The notes under the pieces were generated by a model, which saw only the letters and a list, made by a program, of their open reading frames with translations, made no database searches and had not been told where the DNA came from. A stretch of 64,000 nt of DNA from Marinomonas sp. MED121 (GTDB lineage Bacteria > Pseudomonadota > Gammaproteobacteria > Pseudomonadales > Marinomonadaceae): the NCBI RefSeq assembly GCF_000153025.1, contig NZ_CH672432.1:291127-355126 (forward strand). The letters are read 5' to 3'. Made by a program: the position numbers and the translations under genes. Shown one piece after another: positions 55,398-64,000 of this stretch. Within the stretch, counting starts at the first letter, position 1, and every line of letters begins with the position of its first letter.

Positions 55398-55460
55398 AAA
55401 TTTCAAAGAAAGGGAACTAACTGGGTATTTTTTACACAGTTAGTTCAAAGAAGAGATTTG
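55398..55460. repeat. Large imperfect inverted repeat after thiE
   Basis: CCAAATTTC and GAGATTTGG enclose GAACTAACTG and CAGTTAGTTC around a T-rich loop. It lies just past the last gene of the thiamine operon and may end transcription or protect the 3' end of the mRNA. It lacks a typical T run after the stem. Confidence 0.55.
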
Positions 55461-55467
55461 GCAATTT

Positions 55468-56091
55468 TTAGCGCGTTGCTGCTAACCAGGCTTGAACTTG
55501 CCGCTCAGGATTTTGGTTCAAAGTAATGTCAGTCACTGCCGCAACACTGTCTGCTTTGGCTTCAAATGCCCCCTTAGATCTTTCAATCGTCATGCCACCA
55601 ATAGCGATAAGGGGAATTTGTCCGATTTGCGCTTTCCAAAGCGTTAACTTCTCAACCCCTTGTTGGTGCCATTTCATTTTCTTTAATATGGTTGGATACA
55701 CTGGCCCTAACGCAATGTAATCAGGGTTTAACGCTAAAGCACGCTCCAGCTCCTCTTCACAATGGGTGCTTATGCCGAGTTTAATGCCCGCAGATTTAAT
55801 CGCCTCAATATCAGCCACATCAAGATCTTCTTGTCCCAAATGCACATAGTCGCAACCTAATTCTATCGCCAGTTGCCAGTAGTCATTGATAACCAGCTGG
55901 CAGTCATATTGATAGCATAATGCTTTCGCTTCCACTATTTGTGCCTTAATACGCTCTTGGCTTTCATCTTTAATTCTAAGCTGTACTAGTTTAATTCCCA
56001 GTGGCACTAGCCTTTCGAGCCAATCATAAGAATCAAAGATGGGATAAAATCTGTCTAACTGTGTCATTGCGCTACTCATTCTATTTTTCAT
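55468..56091 (-). CDS. thiE: Thiamine phosphate synthase
   Basis: A 207-residue TIM-barrel enzyme. Motifs include GIKLVQLRIKD, VINDYWQLAIELGCDYVHLG, LGISTHCEEE, YIALGPVYPT and IGGMTIERSKGAF. It joins HMP pyrophosphate with the thiazole phosphate to give thiamine phosphate. It is the last gene of the operon, 62 bases after thiG. Starts at 56091 or 56079 are both plausible. Confidence 0.95.
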   Translation of the reverse strand: MKNRMSSAMTQLDRFYPIFDSYDWLERLVPLGIKLVQLRIKDESQERIKAQIVEAKALCYQYDCQLVINDYWQLAIELGCDYVHLGQEDLDVADIEAIKSAGIKLGISTHCEEELERALALNPDYIALGPVYPTILKKMKWHQQGVEKLTLWKAQIGQIPLIAIGGMTIERSKGAFEAKADSVAAVTDITLNQNPERQVQAWLAATR

Positions 56092-56153
56092 CTTATTTGT
56101 GCAATCAAGAGACCAGTCTAATAACCCCCTAATTAATTTATAAACTAAGCGAA

Positions 56154-56927
56154 TTAGCTTAAAAAAGCCTTCCCCATCATAGGCGTTGAAGGCTCTGCCA
56201 TGTCTCTAGCATCAATTGGATCAGCCTCAAATGCGAGCAAACCAGCTTCTATCGCCAAATTAAAAGCCTTAGCCATAGCAACTGGATCTCCCGCCCCTGC
56301 CACCGCTGTATTAAGAAGAACAGCATCAAACCCCATCTCCATAGCTTGAGACGCGTGGGAAGGAACGCCAATACCAGCATCAACAATTAAAGGCGTATCA
56401 GGAAAATGCGAACGCATTGTCTTTAACGCATAGGGGTTATTTAACCCTCGACCAGAGCCAATTGGCGCCCCCCAAGGCATTAAGACTTCACAACCTGCTT
56501 GCAATAACTTCTCAGCGACAATCAAATCATCAGTGGTATAAGGAAAGACTTTAAAGCCATCCTCCACCAAGATTCTGGCCGCTTCGACCAACTCAAACAC
56601 ATTTGGCTGTAAGGTATCTTCTTCACCAATGACCTCTAACTTCACCCAATCCGTATTAAAAACTTCTCGGGCCATGTGCGCCGTGGTGACGGCTTCTTTT
56701 ACTGTGTAACATCCGGCCGTATTGGGTAAGACCTTAAGCTTTAAGTCTTGGATAATTTGCCAAAAGGCTTGCCCAGCAAGGTCACCACCACTTTCACGCC
56801 TTAGTGAGACAGTGACAATTTGACTCTGACTCTGTTTGATTGACTCAGAAAGAATGGCTGGTGATGGGTATTGAGCACTGCCTAAAAGTAATCGATTGCT
56901 AAATTTTTCACCGTAAACGTCTAACAT
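56154..56927 (-). CDS. thiG: Thiazole synthase
   Basis: A 257-residue enzyme. Motifs: [58 protein letters not shown] and [17 protein letters not shown]. It builds the thiazole ring from deoxyxylulose phosphate, ThiS-thiocarboxylate sulfur and dehydroglycine. The ATG at 56927 is preferred because AAGGTGG lies five bases upstream; a GTG at 56936 would overlap thiS. Confidence 0.96.
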   Translation of the reverse strand: MLDVYGEKFSNRLLLGSAQYPSPAILSESIKQSQSQIVTVSLRRESGGDLAGQAFWQIIQDLKLKVLPNTAGCYTVKEAVTTAHMAREVFNTDWVKLEVIGEEDTLQPNVFELVEAARILVEDGFKVFPYTTDDLIVAEKLLQAGCEVLMPWGAPIGSGRGLNNPYALKTMRSHFPDTPLIVDAGIGVPSHASQAMEMGFDAVLLNTAVAGAGDPVAMAKAFNLAIEAGLLAFEADPIDARDMAEPSTPMMGKAFLS

Positions 56928-56928
56928 G

Positions 56929-57126
56929 CTATCCACCTTGCATCGGCGCTAATACTTCAAGTTTATCGCCTTCATTAATCTGTGTATGTTTGCGCTGTGA
57001 TAAGGGAACGAAATCACCATTAATTGCGGTTGCTATCGTTACATCTTGATAACCTAATTGAACCAGAACAGCCTCAAGCTCAGTATGATCAACTTGGGTT
57101 TGCATCCCATTTAAAAATATCTTCAT
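56929..57126 (-). CDS. thiS: Sulfur carrier protein ThiS
   Basis: A 65-residue ubiquitin-like protein ending in Gly-Gly (APMQGG), the site of thiocarboxylate formation. FLNG and [15 protein letters not shown] are typical. Its ATG overlaps the stop of thiO by four bases and it ends one base before thiG. The activating enzyme ThiF is not in this operon. Confidence 0.95.
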   Translation of the reverse strand: MKIFLNGMQTQVDHTELEAVLVQLGYQDVTIATAINGDFVPLSQRKHTQINEGDKLEVLAPMQGG

Positions 57127-58145
57127 GCCCTATCTTCCTTCAATTTGAAATCGGCGAGTTTTTCAATTTCATCTTTATCATTAATAATGGAATCAGCTGC
57201 GAGTTTCGCCATGTAAGGTGCTAACAGATAACCGTGGCGATACAGGCCGTTAATACGCCAAATTTGGTTCTTTCTTTCTACTCTTGGTAAGTTGTCGATG
57301 AATGCAGGTCTTAGATCAACGCCCATTTCAATTATTTCAGCTTCAGCGAAACTTGGGTGCAAGGCATAAGCAGAGCCAAGTAGTTCTAACATTGAGCGCA
57401 CACTGAATTGATTACCATGACCATTTTCAATCATGGTGGCACCTATCATGAAATTTTGATTATCACGGGGGACAACATACAGAGGAATTCTTGGATGAAG
57501 CAGTCTAACAGGGCGAGAAAGCGATATTTCATTCGTCTTTACTAATAACATCTCACCTTTCACTGGCCTTAGGCCTTCTAAAGCCTTAGCCCCATTAAAA
57601 CCTCGACAATCCACCACCTTTTCTGGCAAGAGGTCTTCTGGTTCAATCTCTTGCTCAAAGTGAATCTTAACCCCTAACTTCTGAACAACCTCTGATAATC
57701 TAATTAAGGCTTTTCTAGGGTCTAAATGCGCTTCATTTTTAAAAAAAAGTGCTTCTTGATATTGAGACGCTAGGTCAGGCTCAAGTGAGGCAATAACATC
57801 GTGACCCACCACTTCATAGCCGTGTGTGCGTCTTGCAAAACGCTTAAGTTCTTTTTTATCTCTTTGCTGTGCAAAGACCAAAGTGCCTTTCGCATCAACA
57901 AAATCTTCTCCTAAGGCATTTTGCCACCAAACTAATGACGCTTTACCATATTCGAGCACAACAGGTTCGGCATTTTCGGCCTCACACCAAGGCGCCAACA
58001 TACCACCAGCAAACCAAGAGCAGGCTTTTTCACCCACCTTTGATCCTCGCTCGAACATCTCTACCTCAATACCTTGTTGCGCTAGCTGCCAAGCAAGGGA
58101 CAAACCAGCAACACCCGCACCGACAATATTAACCTTCATTGACAT
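57123..58145 (-). CDS. thiO: Glycine oxidase ThiO (FAD)
   Basis: A 340-residue FAD oxidoreductase of the DAO fold: VNIVGAGVAGLSLAWQLAQQ with EMFERG, then CSWFAGGMLAPWCEAE, PVKGEMLLVKT and the C-terminal NGLYRHGYLLAP. It oxidises glycine to dehydroglycine for thiazole formation without oxygen-sensitive ThiH, which suits an aerobe. It overlaps tenA and thiS. Confidence 0.94.
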   Translation of the reverse strand: MSMKVNIVGAGVAGLSLAWQLAQQGIEVEMFERGSKVGEKACSWFAGGMLAPWCEAENAEPVVLEYGKASLVWWQNALGEDFVDAKGTLVFAQQRDKKELKRFARRTHGYEVVGHDVIASLEPDLASQYQEALFFKNEAHLDPRKALIRLSEVVQKLGVKIHFEQEIEPEDLLPEKVVDCRGFNGAKALEGLRPVKGEMLLVKTNEISLSRPVRLLHPRIPLYVVPRDNQNFMIGATMIENGHGNQFSVRSMLELLGSAYALHPSFAEAEIIEMGVDLRPAFIDNLPRVERKNQIWRINGLYRHGYLLAPYMAKLAADSIINDKDEIEKLADFKLKEDRA

Positions 58146-58851
58146 CTAAACCTTGCTGCCAAAATGCAGCTTCCATCCTGGTGGCTGTGGCAAAAATACG
58201 ACTTAACTTAGCCCAGCGCGATGAATCTGCTGAAATACTTTGTAATAAGCTTTCCAAATGTGTCATTTGCGCCAAGGCTGATTCAATAAACTCACTTGAT
58301 GCGTAGGTCTCAATCCATTCTAAATAAGGATTACCTTGTTTTAAGGTTTTAATATCTTGATCTAGACTAAAACCAATTTGCGCATAACCTAGTGCACAAG
58401 GTGCCAGTGCAACGAGCAAGTCAGTTAGATCACCCGCTTGCCCTGCATCTAAGACAAAACGCGTATAAGCGACAGTCGCGACACCTTCGTCTAATTCGTC
58501 GATCGCTTGCTCTTCAAGACCCCATTCTTTGCAGCAACCAATATGCAGCTGAATTTCATTTTCTATCAAGCCAGTTAAACATGCGAGGTTAGGAAGCATG
58601 TCTTCTATCGAATCGCTTTTATAAATAGCCAATGCATAGGCTCTGGCGTACTGTTTAAGGAATAAATAATCTTGCTGTAAATAATGCTGAAAAGCAGGTT
58701 TTGACAAACACCCTGCTGCTAGCTGATTGACAAAATCATGCTGCGTATACGCCAACCAATCTGCTTCATTTGGCTTAACTAGCATTTCATTGAGACGATT
58801 AAACCCTTTAAGGGACATCAAGTTTTCGCTCATCATGTTTTCATCTGACAT
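58129..58851 (-). CDS. tenA: Aminopyrimidine aminohydrolase TenA
   Basis: A 240-residue helical protein: QHDFVNQLAAGCLSKPAFQH, then YLQQDYLFLKQYARAYA, a Cys near the middle and NPYLEWIETYASSEF. It hydrolyses aminomethyl-pyrimidine from degraded thiamine to HMP. GGAGTG precedes the ATG at 58851; a GTG at 58878 is less likely. It overlaps thiO by 17 bases. Confidence 0.93.
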   Translation of the reverse strand: MSDENMMSENLMSLKGFNRLNEMLVKPNEADWLAYTQHDFVNQLAAGCLSKPAFQHYLQQDYLFLKQYARAYALAIYKSDSIEDMLPNLACLTGLIENEIQLHIGCCKEWGLEEQAIDELDEGVATVAYTRFVLDAGQAGDLTDLLVALAPCALGYAQIGFSLDQDIKTLKQGNPYLEWIETYASSEFIESALAQMTHLESLLQSISADSSRWAKLSRIFATATRMEAAFWQQGLDVNEG

Positions 58852-58936
58852 AAAAATCACTCCAAAGGGCTTTAACACTCAAATAAAAGCTAAAATCAGC
58901 ACTAAAACCCGGAACTTAAAATAGGTTAAATACCCA

Positions 58937-59872
58937 TTAAAAAAGGTAGTCGTTAGTATTTGGCAGTTTTGAAATGATGCCAGCTGATTGTAAGAACTCA
59001 GCATATGACTGATAACGGTTTGCATCATAAGCGGCTGGGCGAAGCGCTAATCGCGTCAGGGTATCTTTCCAAGCCAGTTGATTAAGTTTGGTATCAAGGT
59101 CTTTCTTGTAGGATTTAAATAATTCCCACGCATCATTTGGGTGATTAACGATATATTGGGTTGCCAGCTCTAATGCGCGATTAAACTTAGCCACTTGCGC
59201 TTTATTCACTGACGTAGAATTAGCCACAACAACTAACTCATCATAAGGAGGAACCCCTTCTTCTTCTACGAAAAAGGCCTTACCTTCATAACCTTCCATC
59301 GCCAGCTGATGCATTTCAAAGTTACGATAACCACCATAGATAGCATCGACTTTCTTAGAAGCTAATGAGCTTGATAAAGCCCAACCAACATTGATGACTG
59401 ACACATCCTTTAAACTTAGACCTGAGTTTTCAAGCATCACACCGATTGTTGCTTCGCTCACGCCGCCAGAAATTGCTGTGCCGATTGACTTACCTTTAAG
59501 GTCAGCCAAAGAGTTAATATCACCATTTTTCAATACCATTAGCGTATTAAGGGGTGTTGCTATCAAAGTTGAAATACGTGTAAGAGGCAATCCATGTGCG
59601 ACATTTTGAATCAGCTCTGGTTGGTAAGTCACTGCGAAATCAACCTTGCCCGCAGCAACCAATTTAGGCGGCATGCTAGGGTCTGCTGGCTCTTGCAAGT
59701 TGACACTTAACCCTTGCTCTTTAAACAGACCTTTTTGCTCTGCGATAATCAAGGCAGCATGGTCTGGGTTAACAAACCAATCTAGCATCACATCAATGCT
59801 CTCTTGCGCTTGAATACTCAAACTTAGTAATGAGCCCGCTATTAATGCATTTAACTTTTTCAACATGGACAT
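58937..59872 (-). CDS. thiY: Pyrimidine-precursor ABC transporter, binding protein (ThiY)
   Basis: A 311-residue NMT1/THI5-like binding protein with a signal peptide (about residues 1-22, ending SIQAQ). Motifs: MLDWFVNPDHAALIIAEQKG, AVTYQPELIQNVAHGLPL and GYRNFEMHQLAMEG. The family binds formyl-aminopyrimidine, a thiamine breakdown product, for TenA and related enzymes. It forms one operon with thiX and thiZ. Confidence 0.92.
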   Translation of the reverse strand: MSMLKKLNALIAGSLLSLSIQAQESIDVMLDWFVNPDHAALIIAEQKGLFKEQGLSVNLQEPADPSMPPKLVAAGKVDFAVTYQPELIQNVAHGLPLTRISTLIATPLNTLMVLKNGDINSLADLKGKSIGTAISGGVSEATIGVMLENSGLSLKDVSVINVGWALSSSLASKKVDAIYGGYRNFEMHQLAMEGYEGKAFFVEEEGVPPYDELVVVANSTSVNKAQVAKFNRALELATQYIVNHPNDAWELFKSYKKDLDTKLNQLAWKDTLTRLALRPAAYDANRYQSYAEFLQSAGIISKLPNTNDYLF

Positions 59873-59909
59873 TATTTTTCTCTTATTTAAGGGTGATAAC
59901 TATTAACTA

Positions 59910-60671
59910 TTAACTATTATCTTGCTGCCAAAAGATCAGTTTCTTGAGACATTGATCGGCAAGATAATAGAGTGAGATCGAAAGCAGGCAGAGAAGAAAT
60001 AGCGCAGCAAACATGTCTGCCACTTGCATACGTGCATTGGCATAAAGCATGAAGTAACCAAGGCCTTGGGAAGACCCAACCCATTCACCTATGATGGCAC
60101 CAATAGGAGCAACCACCATTGCCATACGAAACCCTGATGCCATAACAGGCAGTGCTGCTGGCAACTGAATTCTAAAGAGGATACTTAAGCGGTTAGCCCG
60201 CATTGACTGAGCAAGCTCAAGGTAATCTTTTGATGATTGTCTGAGCCCATCAAAAGAGGTCATTAGAATGGGAAAGAAGATAATGACAGCCGCCATAATG
60301 ACTTTAGAGGCGATTCCATAACCAAACCACAAGACAAGAATTGGCGCTATCGCAAAGACAGGAATGGCTTGACTGAAAAGCAATACAGGTAATAACCAGA
60401 GACGAACAGGCTTAAAATAAACCATTAGAATGGCAAAAATTAAACCTGCACTTACACCAAGTACAACACCAAATATGATCTCAATCAAAGTCACTAAAAA
60501 ATGTGGATACAAGACATCCGTTAACTGCCAAAGCCTACTGAACACCTTCTCTGGTGATGGCAAGATAAAGCTTGGCACCTGAGTGATTGCAACCAGTGCC
60601 CACCATAGAAGGATGATGGCAAAGCTGACAATTAAAACCCGAAAAAGGCTCTCATTCATGCCTAATTTCAT
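59910..60671 (-). CDS. thiX: Pyrimidine-precursor ABC transporter, permease (ThiX)
   Basis: A 253-residue membrane protein with about six hydrophobic segments and the BPD permease loop (EYSLAQSMRANRLSILFRIQLP is split here as ELAQSMRANRLSI, FRIQLPAALP). It overlaps thiZ by four bases (ATGA). It works with ThiY and ThiZ in the inner membrane. Confidence 0.92.
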   Translation of the reverse strand: MKLGMNESLFRVLIVSFAIILLWWALVAITQVPSFILPSPEKVFSRLWQLTDVLYPHFLVTLIEIIFGVVLGVSAGLIFAILMVYFKPVRLWLLPVLLFSQAIPVFAIAPILVLWFGYGIASKVIMAAVIIFFPILMTSFDGLRQSSKDYLELAQSMRANRLSILFRIQLPAALPVMASGFRMAMVVAPIGAIIGEWVGSSQGLGYFMLYANARMQVADMFAALFLLCLLSISLYYLADQCLKKLIFWQQDNS

Positions 60672-61495
60672 TGTCTGGCCTGCATGATCTGCATCAACTG
60701 ACTGTGATAGCCAGAAACTTCATACCCAATATTTCTAGGCGGCACGCTACTCGGCAGCGGCATAGGCGCCAATCTATTAAAAAGCGTTTCGTTTTTTGTA
60801 TGTCTTGAAAAATGTAAAACCTGGTGCCCCATAATTAATGCTTCCAGTGGATCATGGGTCACGAGAAGCACAGTCTTATCTTTAAATAAATGACAACTTA
60901 GCTGCTGCAATTTATCACGGGTAATGGCATCAACAGATGAAAACGGCTCGTCCATCAAAATAATGGATTTATCTTGAATTAAGGTTCTGGCTAAAGCGAC
61001 CCTTTGCCTCATCCCACCAGATAAAGTGGAGACCTGATTATCGGCTTTATCAGCTAAACCCACTTGCTCTAAAATGGATAAGGCTCGATTTTTTAACGTC
61101 GGGTCGAATTGATTTTTCTTGGTAAACATTGGCCGCTTTAGATCATAAGCAAGCAGCACATTATCAATAACAGATAACCAGGGCAGCAATAGATCCTGTT
61201 GCGCCATATAAGCTAGCGACTCTTGAAAGCTTTTTATTTCCAAGTTTGCTTGATCACTTTTTTGTATGGCCAGCTCATTCAAGAAGACACTTTTATGAAG
61301 CCCAACCAAATGTTTTAGCAAACTAGACTTACCACAACCACTTTGCCCTAATAAACATGTTACTTGATTAAAAGGCAGGCGCAGCTCGACATCTTGATAG
61401 ACGTAATCAAGGTGCTGCTCATATTTAAGGCTTGCCGTTATCAGATACTCATCTTGTGTATCTGAATAAGAAGCTAACTGATTAGACTGAATCAT
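60668..61495 (-). CDS. thiZ: Pyrimidine-precursor ABC transporter, ATPase (ThiZ)
   Basis: A 275-residue ABC ATPase: Walker A LGQSGCGKSSLLKHL, signature LSGGMRQRVALARTL, Walker B IILMDEPFSSVD and the switch His in LLVTHDPLEAL. It lies three bases after thiD. It energises uptake by ThiYX. Confidence 0.94.
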   Translation of the reverse strand: MIQSNQLASYSDTQDEYLITASLKYEQHLDYVYQDVELRLPFNQVTCLLGQSGCGKSSLLKHLVGLHKSVFLNELAIQKSDQANLEIKSFQESLAYMAQQDLLLPWLSVIDNVLLAYDLKRPMFTKKNQFDPTLKNRALSILEQVGLADKADNQVSTLSGGMRQRVALARTLIQDKSIILMDEPFSSVDAITRDKLQQLSCHLFKDKTVLLVTHDPLEALIMGHQVLHFSRHTKNETLFNRLAPMPLPSSVPPRNIGYEVSGYHSQLMQIMQARQ

Positions 61496-61498
61496 TTA

Positions 61499-62326
61499 TC
61501 AGGCCTGATTAAGCATAAAGAAATGATCGACCGGCCCACTTCCCTGACCTAACTGGTAGTCTTTAGCGGCAACCAAGGCTTGAGAAATATATTCCTTAGC
61601 TTTCCTAATTGATTCAGACATAGAAAAACCTTGAGCGAGATAACTCGTTATTGCTGATGACAAGGTACACCCTGTGCCATGTGTATTGTTTGTCGACACC
61701 CTTTTTTTAGAGAAGTAGTCAACTTGGTTTTCAGTCACCCAAATATCTGTGCTGTCTTGGGCGTCCATATGTCCACCTTTTAATAAAACACCTTGAGAAC
61801 CCAGCGCTAAAAGCCCTTGTGCGGTGTTTTTTAATTCTGCGTTTGATTTTGGAAAAGCATTAAGGTCACGTCCTAATAAGACTTGAGCTTCATATAGATT
61901 TGGCGTAATTAAATCCGCTAAGGGGATTAAGTGATTCACGAGACTGGAAATTGCTTTAGACTCTAATAAAACATCGCCGCTTGTTGCGACCATAACTGGA
62001 TCTAGAATAATAACCTTAGGTTGATGCTTTTTAAGCATCTGAGCAATCATATAAATGGTATCCGCGTCTGAAAGCATGCCAATTTTAACCGCATCAACTT
62101 TCATATCACAGAAAATGCTTTCTAATTGGGCTTTAACAAACGCTTGCGGGACCGGATGAATGTCAGTCACACCTTGTGTATTTTGCGCCGTAAGCGCAGT
62201 TATCACAGAGCATGCATATGAGCCGGTAGCCGACATGGCTTTAATATCTGCCTGAATACCAGCGCCACCACCGCTATCTGAGCCTGCAATGGTTAAAGAG
62301 ATGTGAGGTTGATTATGTGTGTACAT
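61499..62326 (-). CDS. thiD: HMP/HMP-phosphate kinase
   Basis: A 275-residue ribokinase-fold enzyme: ISLTIAGSDSGGGAGIQADI, then MSATGSYACSVITALTAQNT, DPVMVATSGD and NTHGTGCTLSSAI. It phosphorylates HMP twice. It is the first gene after the riboswitch; its ribosome site TTAGGAG lies in a hairpin (62331-62352). Confidence 0.95.
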   Translation of the reverse strand: MYTHNQPHISLTIAGSDSGGGAGIQADIKAMSATGSYACSVITALTAQNTQGVTDIHPVPQAFVKAQLESIFCDMKVDAVKIGMLSDADTIYMIAQMLKKHQPKVIILDPVMVATSGDVLLESKAISSLVNHLIPLADLITPNLYEAQVLLGRDLNAFPKSNAELKNTAQGLLALGSQGVLLKGGHMDAQDSTDIWVTENQVDYFSKKRVSTNNTHGTGCTLSSAITSYLAQGFSMSESIRKAKEYISQALVAAKDYQLGQGSGPVDHFFMLNQA

Positions 62327-62330
62327 ATAT

Positions 62331-62352
62331 GGCTCCTAATAAAACTGGAGCC
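62331..62352 (-). promoter_or_regulatory. Hairpin over the thiD ribosome site
   Basis: On the minus strand GGCTCC and GGAGCC pair around a 10-base AT-rich loop, and the right arm contains the ribosome site of thiD, four bases before the ATG. This fits translational control coupled to the upstream riboswitch. Confidence 0.6.
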
Positions 62353-62399
62353 TAAATAAGACAGACTGATTGAGATTGTCTATATAGAAATGAGGCTTG

Positions 62400-62485
62400 C
62401 CAGTTCCCTACGCCAGTATTAACTGGGTCAGGTTCAACGGGTCTAGAGGCAAGCCTCAGTCTCAGCTCAAAAGAGCACCCCGACT
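62400..62485 (-). promoter_or_regulatory. TPP riboswitch
   Basis: The minus strand shows the conserved thi-box parts in order: CGGGGTGC, GCTGAGA, a short P3 hairpin (GAGGC-TT-GCCTC), ACCCGTTGAACCTGA, the CCAGTTAATACTGG stem and CGTAGGGAA. It lies about 75 bases before thiD and controls the operon by binding thiamine pyrophosphate, lowering expression when thiamine is plentiful. Confidence 0.95.
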
Positions 62486-62672
62486 AACTAAATCTGTATT
62501 GCTGTTAAGCAAATTTTGCGTGGATAGTGCCTCGTGAATCTATCCATGTCAACCGCTTAATAAACTGCTTTAACTTATTACAGCCAAGTTTCTCATATCA
62601 ATTTACTCTATTTTTCTTATGTAATTCAACAAGATAAAATAAATTCACTTGTAGCATTTAAATGAACAAGCT
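62486..62672. other. Upstream region of the thiamine operon
   Basis: About 190 bases between the riboswitch and the lipase chaperone stop, AT-rich. It must hold the operon promoter; no certain -10/-35 pair is called. Confidence 0.4.
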
Positions 62673-63719
62673 TCACTGATAGATTTTCTCAAGAGTGGCC
62701 AATCGCTTCTTTTCACTATCGGAAAAGTTTAATGCGATTAAGTTTTCAATCTCTTGTTGTTGAAGGTCAAGAGAAAGACTTGAGCTTTGAATTGCCTTTT
62801 TTTGATCCATAAAAGCTAACACCTTGGTTTTTAATACCTGCCTAGAGCCTCTAACATTAGCAAGCCTTTGCGCAGCTTCGATCCCAAATGCTTGGGATTG
62901 AAGGACAAATAAATCTTCACCATTCTCTTCGCTTTGCAACTCCAATCGTGAGATAACTTGGGTTAACTTATCGCCATCATTTGAATCGGTTTGCGTGTTT
63001 GAACCTTGTAAACTTGCAATTAATGCTTGTTCACTCGCGATCTCATCCGCAAAAAATGCCTGCCTATAGTCTTGTTCAAAATATTCATACCTCAATAGAT
63101 CTATGGCTTGATAAAGGGAAATTTGCCTTTCTACAATGGCCATTCTATCTGTCAGGGCCACATGAACTTGTGAGAACTCATCATCTAATGTTTTAAGGGC
63201 GTATTTATAGGCTTGATATTGCTCAAGTAAAGCTAAGGCTTCACTTTGTGCTGGATCAACTAGAGATTGGCGAATATCTTCTTTGATTAAGTCAATCAGT
63301 TGCCCATAGGAAAGCTCACCTAATAATGTCATAAAGTAATCAAATCGCTGCTTGATACTAATATGTGCAACCAAGCGCCCTTCTGCATCTACTGGGTAAG
63401 CTCCGCCCACTTGCGTACCACGCAGGGAGGAAGATTCCGCCAACCATCTCACTTTATTCTGGTAGTCACTAAAAGCAGGGTTATCTTTTAGGTTAAGTTC
63501 TTTCTCTATATTAGCGACGACAGTTTCTTTTAAAACATGTGTTTTTGGATCTATCAGATGAGCACTATCGCTATTTTTCTCAACCTTTAATTTATCTTGA
63601 TTAGACGTCATTTGAACAGGTGCCGCGATATACGCGACACCGACCCAATTCGCCAAACCAAGAAAGGCCGCACCCGCAAATGCAATGAGACCTAGCTTCT
63701 TAATAAGGGAATGCTTCAT
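62673..63719 (-). CDS. Lipase-specific foldase (lipase chaperone, Lif)
   Basis: A 348-residue membrane-anchored chaperone. An N-terminal membrane segment is at about residues 7-30. The Lif signature is visible: SSLRGTQVGGAYPVDAEGRL and QRFDYFMTLLGE, the family's RxxFDYxxxxxGE motif. The rest is the helical clamp that wraps the lipase. It folds the exported lipase in the periplasm before type II secretion. It lies 18 bases after the lipase gene with GAGGGGG near the start. Confidence 0.93.
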   Translation of the reverse strand: MKHSLIKKLGLIAFAGAAFLGLANWVGVAYIAAPVQMTSNQDKLKVEKNSDSAHLIDPKTHVLKETVVANIEKELNLKDNPAFSDYQNKVRWLAESSSLRGTQVGGAYPVDAEGRLVAHISIKQRFDYFMTLLGELSYGQLIDLIKEDIRQSLVDPAQSEALALLEQYQAYKYALKTLDDEFSQVHVALTDRMAIVERQISLYQAIDLLRYEYFEQDYRQAFFADEIASEQALIASLQGSNTQTDSNDGDKLTQVISRLELQSEENGEDLFVLQSQAFGIEAAQRLANVRGSRQVLKTKVLAFMDQKKAIQSSSLSLDLQQQEIENLIALNFSDSEKKRLATLEKIYQ

Positions 63720-63737
63720 AAACTCACTGCCCCCTCT

Positions 63738-64000
<263 letters not shown>

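Larger units (their letters stand above)
55159..55467. other. Intergenic region with inverted repeats
   Basis: About 310 bases before the end of the thiamine operon. It holds a TGACCTTTTGGTCA near-palindrome at 55294-55307, which is also the right arm of ACCAAAAG / CTTTTGGT. A large imperfect inverted repeat lies at about 55398-55460. No gene is seen. Confidence 0.5.

Overview
The window looks like chromosomal DNA of a marine, Oceanospirillales-like gammaproteobacterium with low-to-moderate G+C. The basis is the gene content: a four-subunit sarcosine oxidase with FolD and PurU, a lipase with its Lif chaperone, a thi operon behind a TPP riboswitch, a KefB/KefG pair and gammaproteobacterial regulators. 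Species cannot be fixed from sequence alone. No tRNA, rRNA or CRISPR array was seen.

Layout. 1-305: end of an ornithine-cyclodeaminase-family gene. 720-10955 (minus): an apparent six-gene operon that reads as a TOMM (thiazole/oxazole-modified) RiPP cluster. In transcription order it holds a Ser/Thr kinase-cyclase-ATPase-TPR fusion, a large precursor-like protein made of two copies of one domain and ending in Ser-Cys-Cys, a phytanoyl-CoA-dioxygenase-like enzyme, an amidohydrolase, a fused leader-binding/YcaO cyclodehydratase and an FHA-domain regulator. Its middle is strikingly AT-rich. 11.4-13.8 kb: a truncated Aer-like PAS protein, a NarL-type response regulator and an orphan protein. 13980-20838 (minus): purU-folD-soxBDAG for sarcosine breakdown and handling of the released C1 unit, divergent from an IclR regulator. 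21.9-28.5 kb: ordinary metabolism (Ldh_2 dehydrogenase, PRPP-synthetase-like protein, GST, periplasmic binding protein, enoyl-CoA hydratase, KefG).

29472-41570: a 12-kb Mu-like transposable element inserted in kefB, whose two halves flank it. It has a repressor and divergent early operon, a D152/D246/E282 transposase, a MuB-like ATPase, two Mor-like activators and one tail-tape-measure-like protein, but no capsid, terminase, portal, lysis or other tail genes. Two accessory genes, one a PD-(D/E)XK-type nuclease, lie between its left end and the repressor. It resembles a stripped-down or satellite-like Mu relative.

42.7-55.2 kb: an Fe/2OG oxygenase with LysR regulator, a periplasmic binding protein, a small protein with a possible premature stop, SRP RNA, a double-domain PTPS/QueD-like protein, HisI, a chemoreceptor, a class II amidotransferase, a large tubulin-superfamily protein of unknown role, and a secreted endonuclease with a lamin-tail domain. 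55468-62485 (minus): TPP riboswitch followed by thiD-thiZ-thiX-thiY-tenA-thiO-thiS-thiG-thiE, a thiamine operon built around pyrimidine salvage plus thiazole synthesis. 62673-64000 (minus): lipase chaperone and the end of the lipase gene, cut by the window edge.

The most notable systems are the TOMM cluster with its duplicated-domain precursor and phospho-signalling genes, and the reduced Mu-like element that keeps only a tape measure from the virion genes. All family calls were made by reading motifs by eye; no database search was possible.
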